Assembly (NCBI GenBank): GCA_900539455.1
Contig: UQCD01000009.1
Location: 24,663-88,662 of the forward strand
From: an uncultured Eubacteriales bacterium
GTDB lineage: Bacteria; Bacillota; Clostridia; Lachnospirales; Lachnospiraceae
DNA length: 64,000 bases
Direction of reading: 5' to 3'
A program made the translations under genes and the position numbers. Within the stretch, counting starts at the first letter, position 1, and the number at the start of each line of letters is the position of its first letter. Shown piece by piece: positions 54,893-63,847 of the stretch. The notes beneath the pieces were generated by a model, which was not told the DNA's origin, did no database searches, and saw only the letters and a list, made by a program, of their open reading frames with translations.

Positions 54893-55447
54893 TTATTCGT
54901 TAAATATAAAAAACTTTCCATTATATTCCGGTAATTCTTTAACAAATCGTTTTTTATACTCATCTGATGGCAAATATATAGATTTAATATCATCAATCGA
55001 AAATGTAATATTCTTTAAACATCTCCACTCTCTTTCCATATAATAGTTATCCGGATGATCATCTGGTAAAGTTGCATCATACAGCTTTACATATGACATT
55101 TGATTTGCAATTCCTTGCATGATACTGTAAAGCATAGGATGAAATTCTCCAGAGAAAAAAGCTTTTCGCACTTGGTCATTAAAAAGATCTAAATGTTTTT
55201 CCAATCCAGCTGCTTTTAAACAATTCTCCTTTTGAGTTAAGCTATCTCCTATATACCCCATTTCCATAAGCGGAAGAATATTCATGGACATCTGCAATAG
55301 ATATGTAAAATATTGTTCCGGATTTCTAGGTGTACATGATTTTCCTTCTTGTGTTCCATCACCACGTTCTACAATGGAATAATTTTTAGGTACATACATT
55401 ACCGGGTGCGCCCCCTGCGCAGCTATAAAGTTTTTGTCAAAGCCCAT
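54893..55447 (-). pseudogene. AbiGi-family abortive-infection gene, 5'-truncated
   Basis: The open frame gives 184 residues. GFDKNFIAAQGAHPVMYVPKNYSI, YYMEREWRCLKN, FSIDDIKSIYLPSDEYKKRF agree with the AbiGi (PF10899) family, the antitoxin-like half of the AbiG phage-defence system. The family normally has about 60-100 further residues before GFDKNF; here the sequence switches to the IS21 element at about 55447. The AbiGii nuclease partner is not present. So this is a decayed defence gene. Confidence 0.7.
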
Positions 55448-56411
55448 TCCAAATTTACTGTACTTACTTGTATGTACTTATTCCAACTTCAATAAATATG
55501 TCGTCGCTAACAATCTTCGACCTAAAACCGTAGCTAAAGGATATCCACGATATGAAACAGCCCCAGGCATTCAGGCTCAGGTTGATTGGAAGGAAGACAT
55601 AAAAATTGCCAACTGCTATGGAGAAAACTTCACCTTTCAGGTGTTTGATTATAAATTGGGCTATTCTAGATACCCCATCTTTACTTACAAACTTTATAAA
55701 ACTAGACAGGATGTAATCGACTGACTTATAGCATCATTTAAAGCTACAGGTGGAGTACCTAGAGAAATCCTTTTTGACAACATGTCATCTGTCGTTGACC
55801 GCGATGGTAACAGGCGAAATATAAGTAACCGAATGAAAGCTTTTGCCAAAGACTTTAACTTCAAAATCAAGCTCTGTAAAACAAGGCATCCCTTTACAAA
55901 ATGTAAAGTCGAAGTTTTAAATAAATTTCTAGCTTGGATATATCCTTACGAAGGAGAGTTTGAAACAGAGGAAGAACTTATAGCTATCCTTGAAAAAATA
56001 AATGCTAAAGTAATTCGTCGTACATGCGATGAAACAGGTGTACCACCTCTTTTGCTATTCCAAAAAGAAAAGGAATACCTGCAATCATTACCAAGCAAAG
56101 AAGTAATAGAGTCTTATCTTACGTGCGATCGACAAACCATTGTCAGAAAAGATTCTATGGTCACTTTCATGAAATGCAAGTATTCCGTACCAGCTGAATA
56201 CATTGAAAAACCAGTAAGACTGTGTGTAATCAATGATCAACTTGAAATCTATTATAGCACGGAATTAATAGCAAAGCATAGACTAAGTGACAAAAAGCTT
56301 AATTATAAAACTTCACATTACAAGCAACTTTTATCTGGTTGTATCGAAGATAACGCTACGATAGATGAACTTGCAGAGGGCAACCTAAGGCAGCTTGATC
56401 AACTCCTGTAA
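55434..56411 (+). pseudogene. istA: IS21-family transposase IstA, 5'-truncated with an internal stop
   Basis: The DDE domain is recognisable: AQVDWKEDIKIANC (catalytic Asp), GGVPREILFDNMSSVV (second Asp) and HPFTKCKVEVLNK (Glu, family E). A TGA at 55722-55724 interrupts the same frame (DVID-stop-LIASFK), and the N-terminal DNA-binding part is missing where the gene meets AbiGi. The frame restarts at 55782 and ends with LRQLDQLL. It is followed by GGAGG and the istB start. Non-functional. Confidence 0.85.
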
Positions 56412-56420
56412 GGAGGTATC

Positions 56421-57185
56421 ATGGCTACATATCAAAATTTATTATCTGGTCTAGAGGAATTAGGCATACACAAAATGCAGGAATATCTAGACACTTATGT
56501 CAATCTGGTTAATAATGGTGAAAAATCATTTACCCAAGCACTAGAGGAATTAGTTGAAATCGAAAAAAAAGAAAATCAAAAATGAAGAGATTTAGCAAAT
56601 GTAAAGGTTGCCAATTTCCCATTTTTAAAAACATTTGATGATTATGAATTCGATTTCCAACCAAACGTAAACAAAAAAGAGTTACTAGAGTTAAACTCAT
56701 TAGGATTTGTAGACAAACACGAAAATGTAGTGTTTGTCGGTTCTAGTGATGTTGGTAAAACACATCTTGCAACATCATTAGGAATAACCTGTGCAAAAGC
56801 AAGGTATCAAACATATTTTATTACATTTGAAAATCTAATTACTCAATTAAAGAAAGCAATTCAAGAAAACAGGCTTGAAAACAGGCTAAAATTCTATGCT
56901 AAATACAGAGTATTAATTATTGATGAAATAGGATACATGCCTATTGATCAAGATACTGCAAATGTGTTCTTCCAACTCATAGCTAAACGTTATGAAAAGA
57001 ATAGTACGATAATTACAACAAATATGCCATTTTCAAAGTGGGGTGAATTCTTCGGTTCTGCAACACTAGCTAATGCAGTATTAGACCGATTACTGCATCA
57101 TTCCACTGTTATATCAATAAAAGGTCCGTCATACAGGCTCAAAGATAAGAAACTACTTTTTGAGTCGAATTCAAAGGAAGGTTAA
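56421..57185 (+). pseudogene. istB: IS21-family helper ATPase IstB with an internal stop
   Basis: ATG 56421 follows GGAGG of the istA end. Codon 55 is TGA (56583-56585); the frame continues as NFPFLKTFDDYEFDFQP and reads VFVGSSDVGKTHLA (Walker A), VLIIDEIGYMPID (Walker B) and MPFSKWGEFFG, the usual IstB order. One base change would restore the gene. IstB is the AAA+ target-selection factor of IS21 transposition. Confidence 0.88.
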
Positions 57186-57218
57186 CGGATAAAATGTACA
57201 TTTTTATTTTCCACTTTT

Positions 57219-58840
57219 GGGAATGCGGACATATTCTTGGACTCGATGTTAATTATATCAGGAGGAGATTATGTTTACTTACGAAGAAAAGATTAAAGCT
57301 GTAGAATTATATTTGAAATCTGAAAGTTGGACTTTTACTATTAGAACATTAGGTTATCCATCAATTGGGGCATTACGACAATGGGTTAAGGAATATTTAT
57401 CTTTTGGAGATATTAAAAAAATTCATAAAAGAAAACATAAATATTGCGAAGAACAAATTCAGTATGCTGTAGATTATTATATTAATCATGGACGCAACAT
57501 TTCAAAAACAGTTAGAGATTTAGGATATCCTAATAGGGATTATTTAAAGCAATGGTTAATTGACAGAGTACCTGATTTTAAATATACTTGTCGTTCTGGG
57601 AAAACAATGGTAAACTTATCAGAAAAAGATAAGTTTAATGCGGTGACTGAATTATGCTTAAAAGAAGAAACCGCCCAAACAGTTGCTGAAAAGTATGGGG
57701 TTGAGCGAATGACTTTATATAACTGGAAACATCAACTGCTTGGAGATAAGGAAGGGGAACCATTGTCTAAACCAAAGAAGATTACAACTATTGAATTACA
57801 GAATGAAATAAAGGATTTGAACATACAAGCAGAAGAACTACAACGTCAAGTATATCAATTACAGTTAGAAAAGGATGTTTTAGAAAAGGTTGCTGAAATA
57901 ATAAAAAAAGACCAGGGTATCAATCTAAAGACACTGACAAATAAAGAAAAAGCTATTGTGATTGGTACCCTTAGAGAAAAATACTTACTAAAAGAATTAT
58001 TGTCAGTGTTTAATATGTCTAAAAGCAGTTACTTTTATCAAGTGAATGCGATTAATAAACCAGATAAATATATAAAACATAGAGAATTAATAAGACTTAG
58101 CTTTTCTGAATCAAATGGAACTTATGGTTATCGTAGAATACATTTAGATATGAAAGAATCTAATATGTGCATATCTGAAAAAGTTATACGCCGATTGATG
58201 AAGGAAGAAAATTTAGTTGTTAAAACTATTAAGAAAAAGAAATATAATTCATATATGGGCGAAATTAGCCCAGCTGTAGACAATCTTATCAAAAGAGATT
58301 TTCATTCTGATAAGCCAAATGCAAAATGGCTTACAGACATAACAGAGTTTCATATTCCTGCAGGTAAGATATATTTATCTCCAATTATAGATTGTTTTGA
58401 TGGTTTACCAGTTTCATGGACTATTGGTATTCATCCAGATGCTGAGCTTGTTAATACTATGCTAGATAATGCAATTGCATCTTTAAAAGAATCAGAAAAG
58501 CCTATAATACACTCAGATCGAGGTGCACACTATCGCTGGCCAGGTTGGATAGAACGAATGAAAGAAGCTGGTCTTACTCGATCAATGTCAAAAAAAGGTT
58601 GTTCTCCAGATAATTCTGCTTGTGAGGGATTCTTTGGACGATTGAAAAATGAAATGTTTTATTGTCGTGATTGGAAAGATGTTTCCATCGACAAATTCAT
58701 AGATATACTAGACGCATATATACATTGGTACGCTGAAAAACGTAGAAAACTTTCTTTGAATGGAATGAGTCCAATTCAGTTCAGAAAAAGTTTAGGGCTA
58801 ATTGCGTAGAAAAAAAGTCCAAAAAAACATCCGCACCCCC
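57219..58840 (+). mobile_element. IS3-family insertion sequence nested in IS21
   Basis: 1622 bp. Imperfect terminal inverted repeats begin GGGAATGCGGACATATTC on the left (57219) and GGGGGTGCGGATGTTTTT on the complement of the right end (58840). Both ends are flanked by TTTT (57215-57218 and 58841-58844), a probable 4-bp target duplication. It encodes one fused transposase and looks intact. Confidence 0.8.
57271..58809 (+). CDS. IS3-family transposase (single fused frame)
   Basis: 512 residues: two N-terminal helix-turn-helix units (about 5-60 and 115-160), a leucine-zipper-like coiled coil (about 172-205), the HTH_21 region (TYGYRRIHLDMKE), then the rve integrase domain with the catalytic triad (AKWLTDITEFH, IIHSDRGAHY, NSACEGFFGRLKNE). 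In most IS3 elements orfA and orfB are joined by frameshifting; here they form one frame. RBS GGAGGAG. Probably active. Confidence 0.93.
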   Translation: MFTYEEKIKAVELYLKSESWTFTIRTLGYPSIGALRQWVKEYLSFGDIKKIHKRKHKYCEEQIQYAVDYYINHGRNISKTVRDLGYPNRDYLKQWLIDRVPDFKYTCRSGKTMVNLSEKDKFNAVTELCLKEETAQTVAEKYGVERMTLYNWKHQLLGDKEGEPLSKPKKITTIELQNEIKDLNIQAEELQRQVYQLQLEKDVLEKVAEIIKKDQGINLKTLTNKEKAIVIGTLREKYLLKELLSVFNMSKSSYFYQVNAINKPDKYIKHRELIRLSFSESNGTYGYRRIHLDMKESNMCISEKVIRRLMKEENLVVKTIKKKKYNSYMGEISPAVDNLIKRDFHSDKPNAKWLTDITEFHIPAGKIYLSPIIDCFDGLPVSWTIGIHPDAELVNTMLDNAIASLKESEKPIIHSDRGAHYRWPGWIERMKEAGLTRSMSKKGCSPDNSACEGFFGRLKNEMFYCRDWKDVSIDKFIDILDAYIHWYAEKRRKLSLNGMSPIQFRKSLGLIA

Positions 58841-58865
58841 TTTTGTACATTTTAATATTGACATT

Positions 58866-59395
58866 TACACCTGCCTGCAAAGTGCGGAATGGTATAAGTA
58901 ATCGTAGTCACTTCCCGGCTTTAAATTCTCAAATTCTTCCCTTATGGCACTCTCTTCCATGGAAGAAATCCATAAGCGTTTCATCGGTTTGCTGCATCCC
59001 GCCTGTTCATACACCAGACGAAAGATAAGCTCTCCTTCTCGACCTGCATCTGTGGCACATACCACGCTGCCTACTCTTGTATCATGCATCAGTTCCTTTA
59101 ATACCCTGAACTGTGCAACCGTGTCTTTCTTGGCCTCATGCTGCCAATGCTCCAGTATCATAGGCAGGCTGTCGTAAGTCCACTTTTTCCATGCATCAGA
59201 ATAGGCATCCGGCTGTGCCAACTCAACCAAATGCCCTACGCACCATGAAACGATAAAACCGTTTCCCTCCATGTATCCGTCTTTTCTTTCATCTGCACCA
59301 AGCACCTTGGCGATTGACTATGCCACACTTGGCTTTTCTGCTACCACTAACTTTTTTTGAGTTGTAGAATATGTTGAGTTGTTGTGTGAATCCAT
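58866..59395 (-). pseudogene. topB: DNA topoisomerase III, N-terminal fragment with an amber codon
   Basis: ATG 59395 has AGGAG upstream. KKLVVAEKPSVA is followed by TAG (codon 26), then SIAKVLGADERKDG, where a Gln is normal. The Toprim region follows (FIVSWCVGHLVELAQPDAY, VCATDAGREGELIFRLVYEQAG) and RLWISSMEESAI. The frame is cut at 58866 by the IS21 right end, after LYHSALCRQV. Such topB copies are typical cargo of conjugative elements. Both defects make it inactive. Confidence 0.88.
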
Positions 59396-59508
59396 TGTTT
59401 TTCTCCTTTCTTTTAAAGTTTACTCTACAAAATATTTAATAATTAAGTTATAATAATATATAGGTTATCCATTTTATATTGCAAATGGCTCCATACAGAT
59501 TAGAAAAA

Positions 59509-59694
59509 CTATATTATTAATTTCTTGCCACATTTAGGGCAATAGTTACATTTAAACATATAAACAGCACTATCATCACCATAGAATGTCAAATAATTAG
59601 TACCTTGCATAAAAACTTCGGCTTTATTATTTGAACCTGGTGATGTAAAATCTAATTTTTGTTTTTCGCATAATCTACATTTTTTATTATTCAA
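59509..59694 (-). CDS. Small zinc-ribbon protein
   Basis: 61 residues starting at TTG 59694 with GGAGG (from the ACCTCCGAGGT palindrome) 8 nt upstream. Two Cys pairs (CRLCEK near the start, CNYCPKCGKKLII at the end) form a probable zinc ribbon. It diverges from 59720-60487 with only 25 bp between starts. A related zinc-ribbon tail (CPICGKKCS) occurs at 60484-60640, so a pair of such genes flanked the 258-residue gene. Function unknown. Confidence 0.6.
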   Translation of the reverse strand: MNNKKCRLCEKQKLDFTSPGSNNKAEVFMQGTNYLTFYGDDSAVYMFKCNYCPKCGKKLII

Positions 59695-59701
59695 CTTTAA
59701 G

Positions 59702-59712
59702 ACCTCCGAGGT
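59702..59712. promoter_or_regulatory. Palindromic Shine-Dalgarno site serving two divergent genes
   Basis: ACCTCCGAGGT reads the same on both strands. On the minus strand it supplies GGAGG for the TTG at 59694 and on the plus strand GAGGTG for the ATG at 59720. There is no room for two promoters between them, so transcription must start inside the neighbouring gene on each side, giving overlapping transcripts. Confidence 0.6.
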
Positions 59713-59719
59713 GATTATT

Positions 59720-60487
59720 ATGGCTAAGAAAGCTCGTATTTGGAAACCAAATGGGAAATCTGTAAATGCAGGTCAGGTATATAGTAAGATTCCTTTTTAT
59801 TGTGATACAGATAATTGTGATGCACCAATGTTGATTGTTTCTATGGGTGAAGATTCTGCACATTTTAGAAGTAAATCTAAACTTGATCACAAATTTCCAA
59901 TTTGTATTCGTAATGATATTGAATTTGACACGGATAAATACAATAAAAATCTTTTTAAATTAAATAGTTTCAAAAACAGAATGCTTAGCATTTCAGAAAA
60001 ACCTAATATTCATAAAGGTTCAGGTGGTGGTGGAACGGTTGGTACAGGTTCTAGAATTGCACCCGATACACTAAAATCAATTTATGCAGCGTATGTTGAA
60101 AGTTTATCTTCTGGAGAGGATACAATCGGTGATTGCAAATATTCTGATTTTATGAGGTGCAAAGAAAATTACACAGATTTTATATCAAATCCATGTGGAT
60201 TTTTTATAGTAGAGACCTCTTATTATCATAAAGTAAAAGATGAATTTGCTATATTGTTTAATGTTCCAATGTTCAATTTAGAAACTCCAACTTATCATGT
60301 GAAAGTAAATTTTACTAACAGTAATGATTTTTGGAGAGTATATGAGCATCATAAAAAATTAAAGAAACCTTATTTGAGTATTATGTTAATAGCAGCCGAA
60401 TGGGTCGCTGTTATAGGTAATCCTGATTATATAGCCGAATGTACTGTAACAAAAAGCAGTCAACATACATATATTACACTGGATTAA
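59720..60487 (+). CDS. Unknown protein with CoiA-like N-terminal zinc motif
   Basis: 255 residues from ATG 59720. Residues about 5-65 (GQVYSKIPFYCDTDNCDAPM, then AHFRSKSKLDHKFP) resemble the Cys/His N-terminal region of CoiA-like nucleases. A Gly-rich linker (about 101-110, GSGGGGTVGTGS) follows, then a mixed domain to the end (FIVETSYYHKVKDEF, IAAEWVAVIGNPDYIAEC). No nuclease core is evident. The gene shares its ribosome site with the zinc-ribbon gene and overlaps the next minus-strand remnant tail by two bases. No function claimed. Confidence 0.6.
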   Translation: MAKKARIWKPNGKSVNAGQVYSKIPFYCDTDNCDAPMLIVSMGEDSAHFRSKSKLDHKFPICIRNDIEFDTDKYNKNLFKLNSFKNRMLSISEKPNIHKGSGGGGTVGTGSRIAPDTLKSIYAAYVESLSSGEDTIGDCKYSDFMRCKENYTDFISNPCGFFIVETSYYHKVKDEFAILFNVPMFNLETPTYHVKVNFTNSNDFWRVYEHHKKLKKPYLSIMLIAAEWVAVIGNPDYIAECTVTKSSQHTYITLD

Positions 60488-60640
60488 GAGCATTTTTTTC
60501 CACAAATAGGACAATAAATTATGCCATAAAGATATTCTCTACTTTTCTTTTTGTCAGTAATCACTAAGGTTTTTGAAGAAAAAGGTAAAGAAAAGTGATA
60601 ATGGTTATTATTGTCTATGTGTTTTATTGGTTGATTTTTT
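60484..60640 (-). pseudogene. Zinc-ribbon protein C-terminal remnant
   Basis: The minus frame ends LYGIIYCPICGKKCS at 60484. It runs up without a start into an IS3 transposase sequence (TSWEFVNFCKKNQP) at about 60640, so an insertion joined the two. The C-terminal motif matches the zinc ribbon at 59509-59694. It is a second copy cut by the IS3 element. Confidence 0.55.
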
Positions 60641-61239
60641 TTGCAAAAATTTACAAATTCCCATGAAGTAAACTGTCCCCCTGGTCTGAATGCAAAATCA
60701 CTTTAGGGTAGTTTTCCTTTTCAAGAGCTGTCTTCAGAGTGTTTATTGCCAAATCAGTGTTGATATAATCACTGTTTAACGAAGCGACAGCTGACCTGTC
60801 ATACAAATCAATAATTGAACAGTTGTATCTGGATTTTCCATTTGGCTGGCGCATATATGTGAAATCTGTGCACCATACTTTGTTCTTGCAGTCGATAGTA
60901 AAATTCTGATTTAAGAGATTCAGTCTTGTAACCTGGCTTGGAGTGCATAATGACAGCACATAAGTTCAATTCCTTATTCATATATTTATGCATAGTGGTA
61001 TTGCTTACTTCATATCCATAACGCTTAATAAAAATGCGCATAGCCCTATAACCTATAACACGGTTATTGTTGTAATAAACATACTTTATAAGCTCAAAAA
61101 TATGTGCTAAGCGTTCACGATATTTTCGCTTTGCATCCTTTTTGTAGTTGTAATAACAATTAGGACTAATGTCAAACTTCTGGCATAGCCATCTTAAACC
61201 AAATATATTTTTATTGTCATCGATGAATCGATATACCAC
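60640..61239 (-). pseudogene. IS3-family OrfB remnant with frameshifts
   Basis: GTG 61239 follows the OrfA stop. The N-terminal frame (VYRFIDDNKNIFGLRWLCQK, then MHSKPGYK) shifts near 60910 to NLLNQNFTIDCKNKVWCTDFTYMRQ and SIIDLYDRSAVASL. It shifts again at the G-run near 60680, where HSDQG should continue as QFTSWEFVNFCKKN. The Glu of the DDE triad and the C-terminus are missing. Non-functional. Confidence 0.8.
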
Positions 61240-61523
61240 TAATCGATTTCCTTCGCGAAAAATGCAGCTGCTTTTTTTAGAAAAGCAATTTCCTTATCTT
61301 TTTTGTTAAGAAGCTGATTTAATCTTCTAATCTCCCTGGCTTCATTAGATTCAGGTGTAGTGTTGGTGGTATAAAGGCATTCTTCCCTATACTGATTAAC
61401 CCATTGGCTAACAGTACTCCTTGCAATATTATAATCAGCAGCTATTTGGACTGTTGACTTATCTCCAGCCATATATGCTTTAACTACTTCTTTTTTGAAG
61501 TCTTCGGTGTAATGTACTGACAT
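61239..61523 (-). CDS. IS3-family OrfA (HTH)
   Basis: 94 residues: MSVHYTEDFKKEVVKAYMAG, helix-turn-helix ADYNIARSTVSQWVNQYREE, then a short leucine-rich helix (INRRLNQLLNKKDKEIAFLKKAAAFFA shows the pattern). It is intact, but its OrfB is broken, so the element can no longer transpose by itself. A hairpin with CCTTGTT/AAACAAGG arms lies just upstream and may be the end of the element. Confidence 0.85.
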   Translation of the reverse strand: MSVHYTEDFKKEVVKAYMAGDKSTVQIAADYNIARSTVSQWVNQYREECLYTTNTTPESNEAREIRRLNQLLNKKDKEIAFLKKAAAFFAKEID

Positions 61524-61713
61524 AGTAACATCATCCTTGTTTGAGTAATATTATAATATATTATTCGAACAAGGTGTTACAAATTTATTATATCACAACA
61601 TCATCTTATAGAATCGTCTACGCAGTCTTTCATTAACGCTTTAAATGTTTCTTATTGACATTATGAATTTATCGTACTAACCTAAACTCGTAGAATATAT
61701 TTCAATAAAGGTA

Positions 61714-61800
61714 ATGTTTCGAAAACTTTTGGTTCCGATTATAATAGAGCAGCTTTTAGCATCTCTCATTGGAACCTGCCAGTGCAAATCTCTGCTTTGA
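61714..61800 (+). pseudogene. MATE transporter N-terminal remnant
   Basis: MFRKLLVPIIIEQLLASLIGT resembles the first helix of MATE proteins and then the frame ends. The gap 61524-61955 otherwise holds the IS3 left end and sequence without clear coding potential. It is a scrap of a lost gene, and the call is weak. Confidence 0.35.
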
Positions 61801-61955
61801 GACGGTTCCCTTTATCACAATTACCAAGCCAATCTGCTGGGTACCATTCTTCATTATTCACAATTCTGTATAAATAAAGAACAACTCATATGGGATTGGG
61901 AATATGCCTCACTCATTATTGGAATAAGAAAATAACTGCAAAGGAGATTTTTACT

Positions 61956-62876
61956 ATGAAAGAAATAATTTTAGGAAATCACATACGAAAGGTTCCTTCA
62001 GTTGCTGTTGGATGCATGCGCCTTTCTGAAAAATCGAAGGATGAGATGAATCGTTTTATTCATGCAGCTCTGGAACAAGGTGCATATCTCTTTGATCACG
62101 CGGATATCTACGGTGATGGTATGAGCGAGAGCATATTCGGCGAAGCGTTCGCAGATGATTCATCCATAAAGCGTGAAGATATTTATCTTCAGTCAAAATG
62201 TGGCATCCGCCAAGGCTTCTATGATCTCTCAAAGGAGCACATTCTGAAATCTGTCGATGGCATTTTACAAAGGCTCCATACAGATTATCTTGATCTTTTG
62301 CTTCTTCACCGTCCGGATACACTCGTAGAACCGGAAGATGTTGCTGCTGCATTTGATGTTCTTTATGAAAGCGGAAAGGTTCGCCATTTTGGAGTTTCAA
62401 ACCATAAGCCGATGCAGATTGAACTGCTGCAGAAATATATCCGCCAACCACTCGTTGTCAATCAGGTTCAGTTCAGCATCCCCGTTTCCAATCTTGTTGC
62501 AAATGGCATGGAAGTCAATATGGAAACCCCAGGTTCAATCGATCACGATGGAAGTCTGCTCGACTACTGCCGTCTCCACAATATCACTCTCCAGGCATGG
62601 TCTCCGTTTCAGATGCCGGCATGGAAAGGCTGCTTTCTCGGAAGCGACGAATACCCTGAACTGAATAAAAAACTTCATGTGATTGCCGAAAAATATAATG
62701 TCAGCGATACTACTATTGCGGCTGCGTGGATTTTACGTCATCCGGCAAATATGCAGATTGTTACCGGCACTGCAAGTGAAAGCCGCCTGAAAGAAATTAT
62801 CGCGGCGTGCGATATTACTCTGACTCGTGAGGAATGGTATGAGCTGTACCTGGCGGCAGGTCATCTGCTTCCATAG
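61956..62876 (+). CDS. Aldo/keto reductase
   Basis: 306 residues from ATG 61956 (GGAG 9 nt upstream). DHADIYGDGMSESIFG holds the catalytic Asp and Tyr, LQSKCGIRQG the Lys and LLLHRPD the His; GVSNHKPMQIELLQ and the C-terminal VTGTASESRLKEI bind NADP. YdhF-type. It is richer in G+C than its neighbours (many CCG, GCG and CGC codons), suggesting horizontal acquisition. No regulator is adjacent. Confidence 0.93.
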   Translation: MKEIILGNHIRKVPSVAVGCMRLSEKSKDEMNRFIHAALEQGAYLFDHADIYGDGMSESIFGEAFADDSSIKREDIYLQSKCGIRQGFYDLSKEHILKSVDGILQRLHTDYLDLLLLHRPDTLVEPEDVAAAFDVLYESGKVRHFGVSNHKPMQIELLQKYIRQPLVVNQVQFSIPVSNLVANGMEVNMETPGSIDHDGSLLDYCRLHNITLQAWSPFQMPAWKGCFLGSDEYPELNKKLHVIAEKYNVSDTTIAAAWILRHPANMQIVTGTASESRLKEIIAACDITLTREEWYELYLAAGHLLP

Positions 62877-62884
62877 GGATTATC

Positions 62885-62918
62885 GATTACCAGCATTATT
62901 TTCAAAATGCTGGTAATC
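62885..62918 (+). terminator. Hairpin after the aldo/keto reductase
   Basis: Perfect 13-bp arms (62885-62897 and 62906-62918) starting about 10 nt past the stop codon. No T-run follows, so termination may be partial. Confidence 0.6.
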
Positions 62919-62949
62919 CTTAGAATTAGCAAGTTGTACAAAAGAATCT

Positions 62950-63391
62950 TCTCTTTTACGAAGTCTGGTCTCATAAACGAGATAAAGGTTCTGGCAGATG
63001 CAGAGCTTGTGTTGAGCAGATCAGAGTACACGACCTCAGACACAGTCACGCCAGCTTACTTATTAATTAGGGCTGTGATGCCTTGATGTTAGCAGACAGG
63101 CTTGGACATGAAAAGGTATCCACAACACTTAACACATACTCCCATCTGTTTCCACATAAATAGCAGGAGCTTGTGCATAGTCTGGAATCATTGCAGGCAA
63201 CAGATTCGTCAACACCTGAACCACCATCTGATAACCCTCTGCTTGAAGCCGCAGGTATCACATGTGAAGTGCCGCAGACTCAGAGCAACGGCTCAGATGT
63301 AACCGCCCGACCTCAGTTCGGACCTTCGTTACTACCACCAAATACCGCATCAGGGAAAATCATCCAGATGCCACAACGAAAGATCATATAG
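62950..63391 (+). pseudogene. Tyrosine recombinase (integrase), C-terminal remnant with two amber codons
   Basis: The frame reads VEQIRVHDLRHSHASLLIN-TAG-GCDALMLADRLGHEKVSTTLN-TYSHLFPHK-TAG-QELVHSLESLQ and ends QMPQRKII. R-H-D-L-R-H, LGHE and TYSHL (catalytic Tyr) are the integrase motifs. Both TAG codons interrupt an otherwise clean frame; in relatives the second usually is Gln. Upstream of 62950 the frame breaks up. It marks the former end of an integrative element; the segment to 63391 is not functional. Confidence 0.82.
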
Positions 63392-63505
63392 TAGAAATCC
63401 CGCAGTCATCAGGGTTTCTTGCTATTAAAGTTAAAGCCAACATATGAAAACGATAAAAAAAGAGTAGTTGCTATTAGTAACAAATTAGTAGCAGTGCAAA
63501 AGAAA

Positions 63506-63544
63506 AAGTCTCGGAATCCGCTTGTTTAGCGGATTCCAAGACTT
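63506..63544 (-). terminator. Terminator after the minus-strand gene at the window end
   Basis: 16-bp stem with one mismatch (63506-63521 and 63529-63544) followed on the minus strand by UUUUUCUUUU. It would end transcripts from genes beyond 63831. The 440-bp gap 63392-63830 holds this hairpin, the 13-bp repeat and AT-rich sequence only. Confidence 0.7.
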
Positions 63545-63552
63545 GTGGCTTC

Positions 63553-63565
63553 TATTCAAACTCGC
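63553..63565. repeat. 13-bp direct repeat, copy 2 (possible element end)
   Basis: Second TATTCAAACTCGC, about 10.5 kb from the first (53005). As there, a terminator hairpin precedes it and a TTTTTAGTACCAAT..AGTACCA stretch follows about 100 bp later (63666-63688). Confidence 0.4.
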
Positions 63566-63824
63566 AGAGTCTGGTTTGATTTTGGTTGTTTCAATATAGT
63601 TATCTATACTATCTTGTATTGATATTTCATATCTTTTCTACTCATTATTTTTCGTTTCACACATTTTTAGTACCAATCCAGTACCATTGCATATTTTCAT
63701 TATTGTGTGTAGTTCCGATGGCTTGCAGGTTTGGTTACTATTCATAAAATAATAATCTGATGTTTTTCAAGTCAACCTATGGAAATTATAATCTGCAACC
63801 GCTAATTCTGCAATAAGAAATTTT

Positions 63825-63847
63825 GTGGTACTAATCGTTAGTACCAC
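63825..63847. repeat. Perfect palindrome overlapping a stop codon
   Basis: 10-bp arms GTGGTACTAA and TTAGTACCAC with a 3-nt centre. It contains AGTACCA, also seen in the shared modules near 53.1 and 63.67 kb. It could be a recombination or protein-binding site, or a stem at the mRNA end of the minus-strand gene, whose stop is at 63831. Confidence 0.5.

Larger units (their letters stand above)
55448..58869 (+). mobile_element. IS21-family element, 5'-truncated and interrupted by an IS3-family element
   Basis: istA and istB remnants lie in order, and an IS3-family element (57219-58840) sits in the right end. The two halves of that end join cleanly if the inner element and one TTTT copy are removed, giving a repeated GTACATTTT motif typical of IS21 termini. 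The left end is not seen; AbiGi and istA abut. The right border is near 58869, where the topB fragment begins. Confidence 0.65.

Noticed and set aside
62056..62664. Other open frames within the aldo/keto reductase
   Set aside because: Overlap a full-length, well-conserved enzyme and lack ribosome sites; explained by its higher G+C content.
55722..63391. Stop-codon reassignment (TAG or TGA read as an amino acid)
   Set aside because: Both TGA and TAG interrupt genes that are also truncated or frameshifted, and TAG is a normal stop in rpmG and other genes here. Ordinary decay is simpler.
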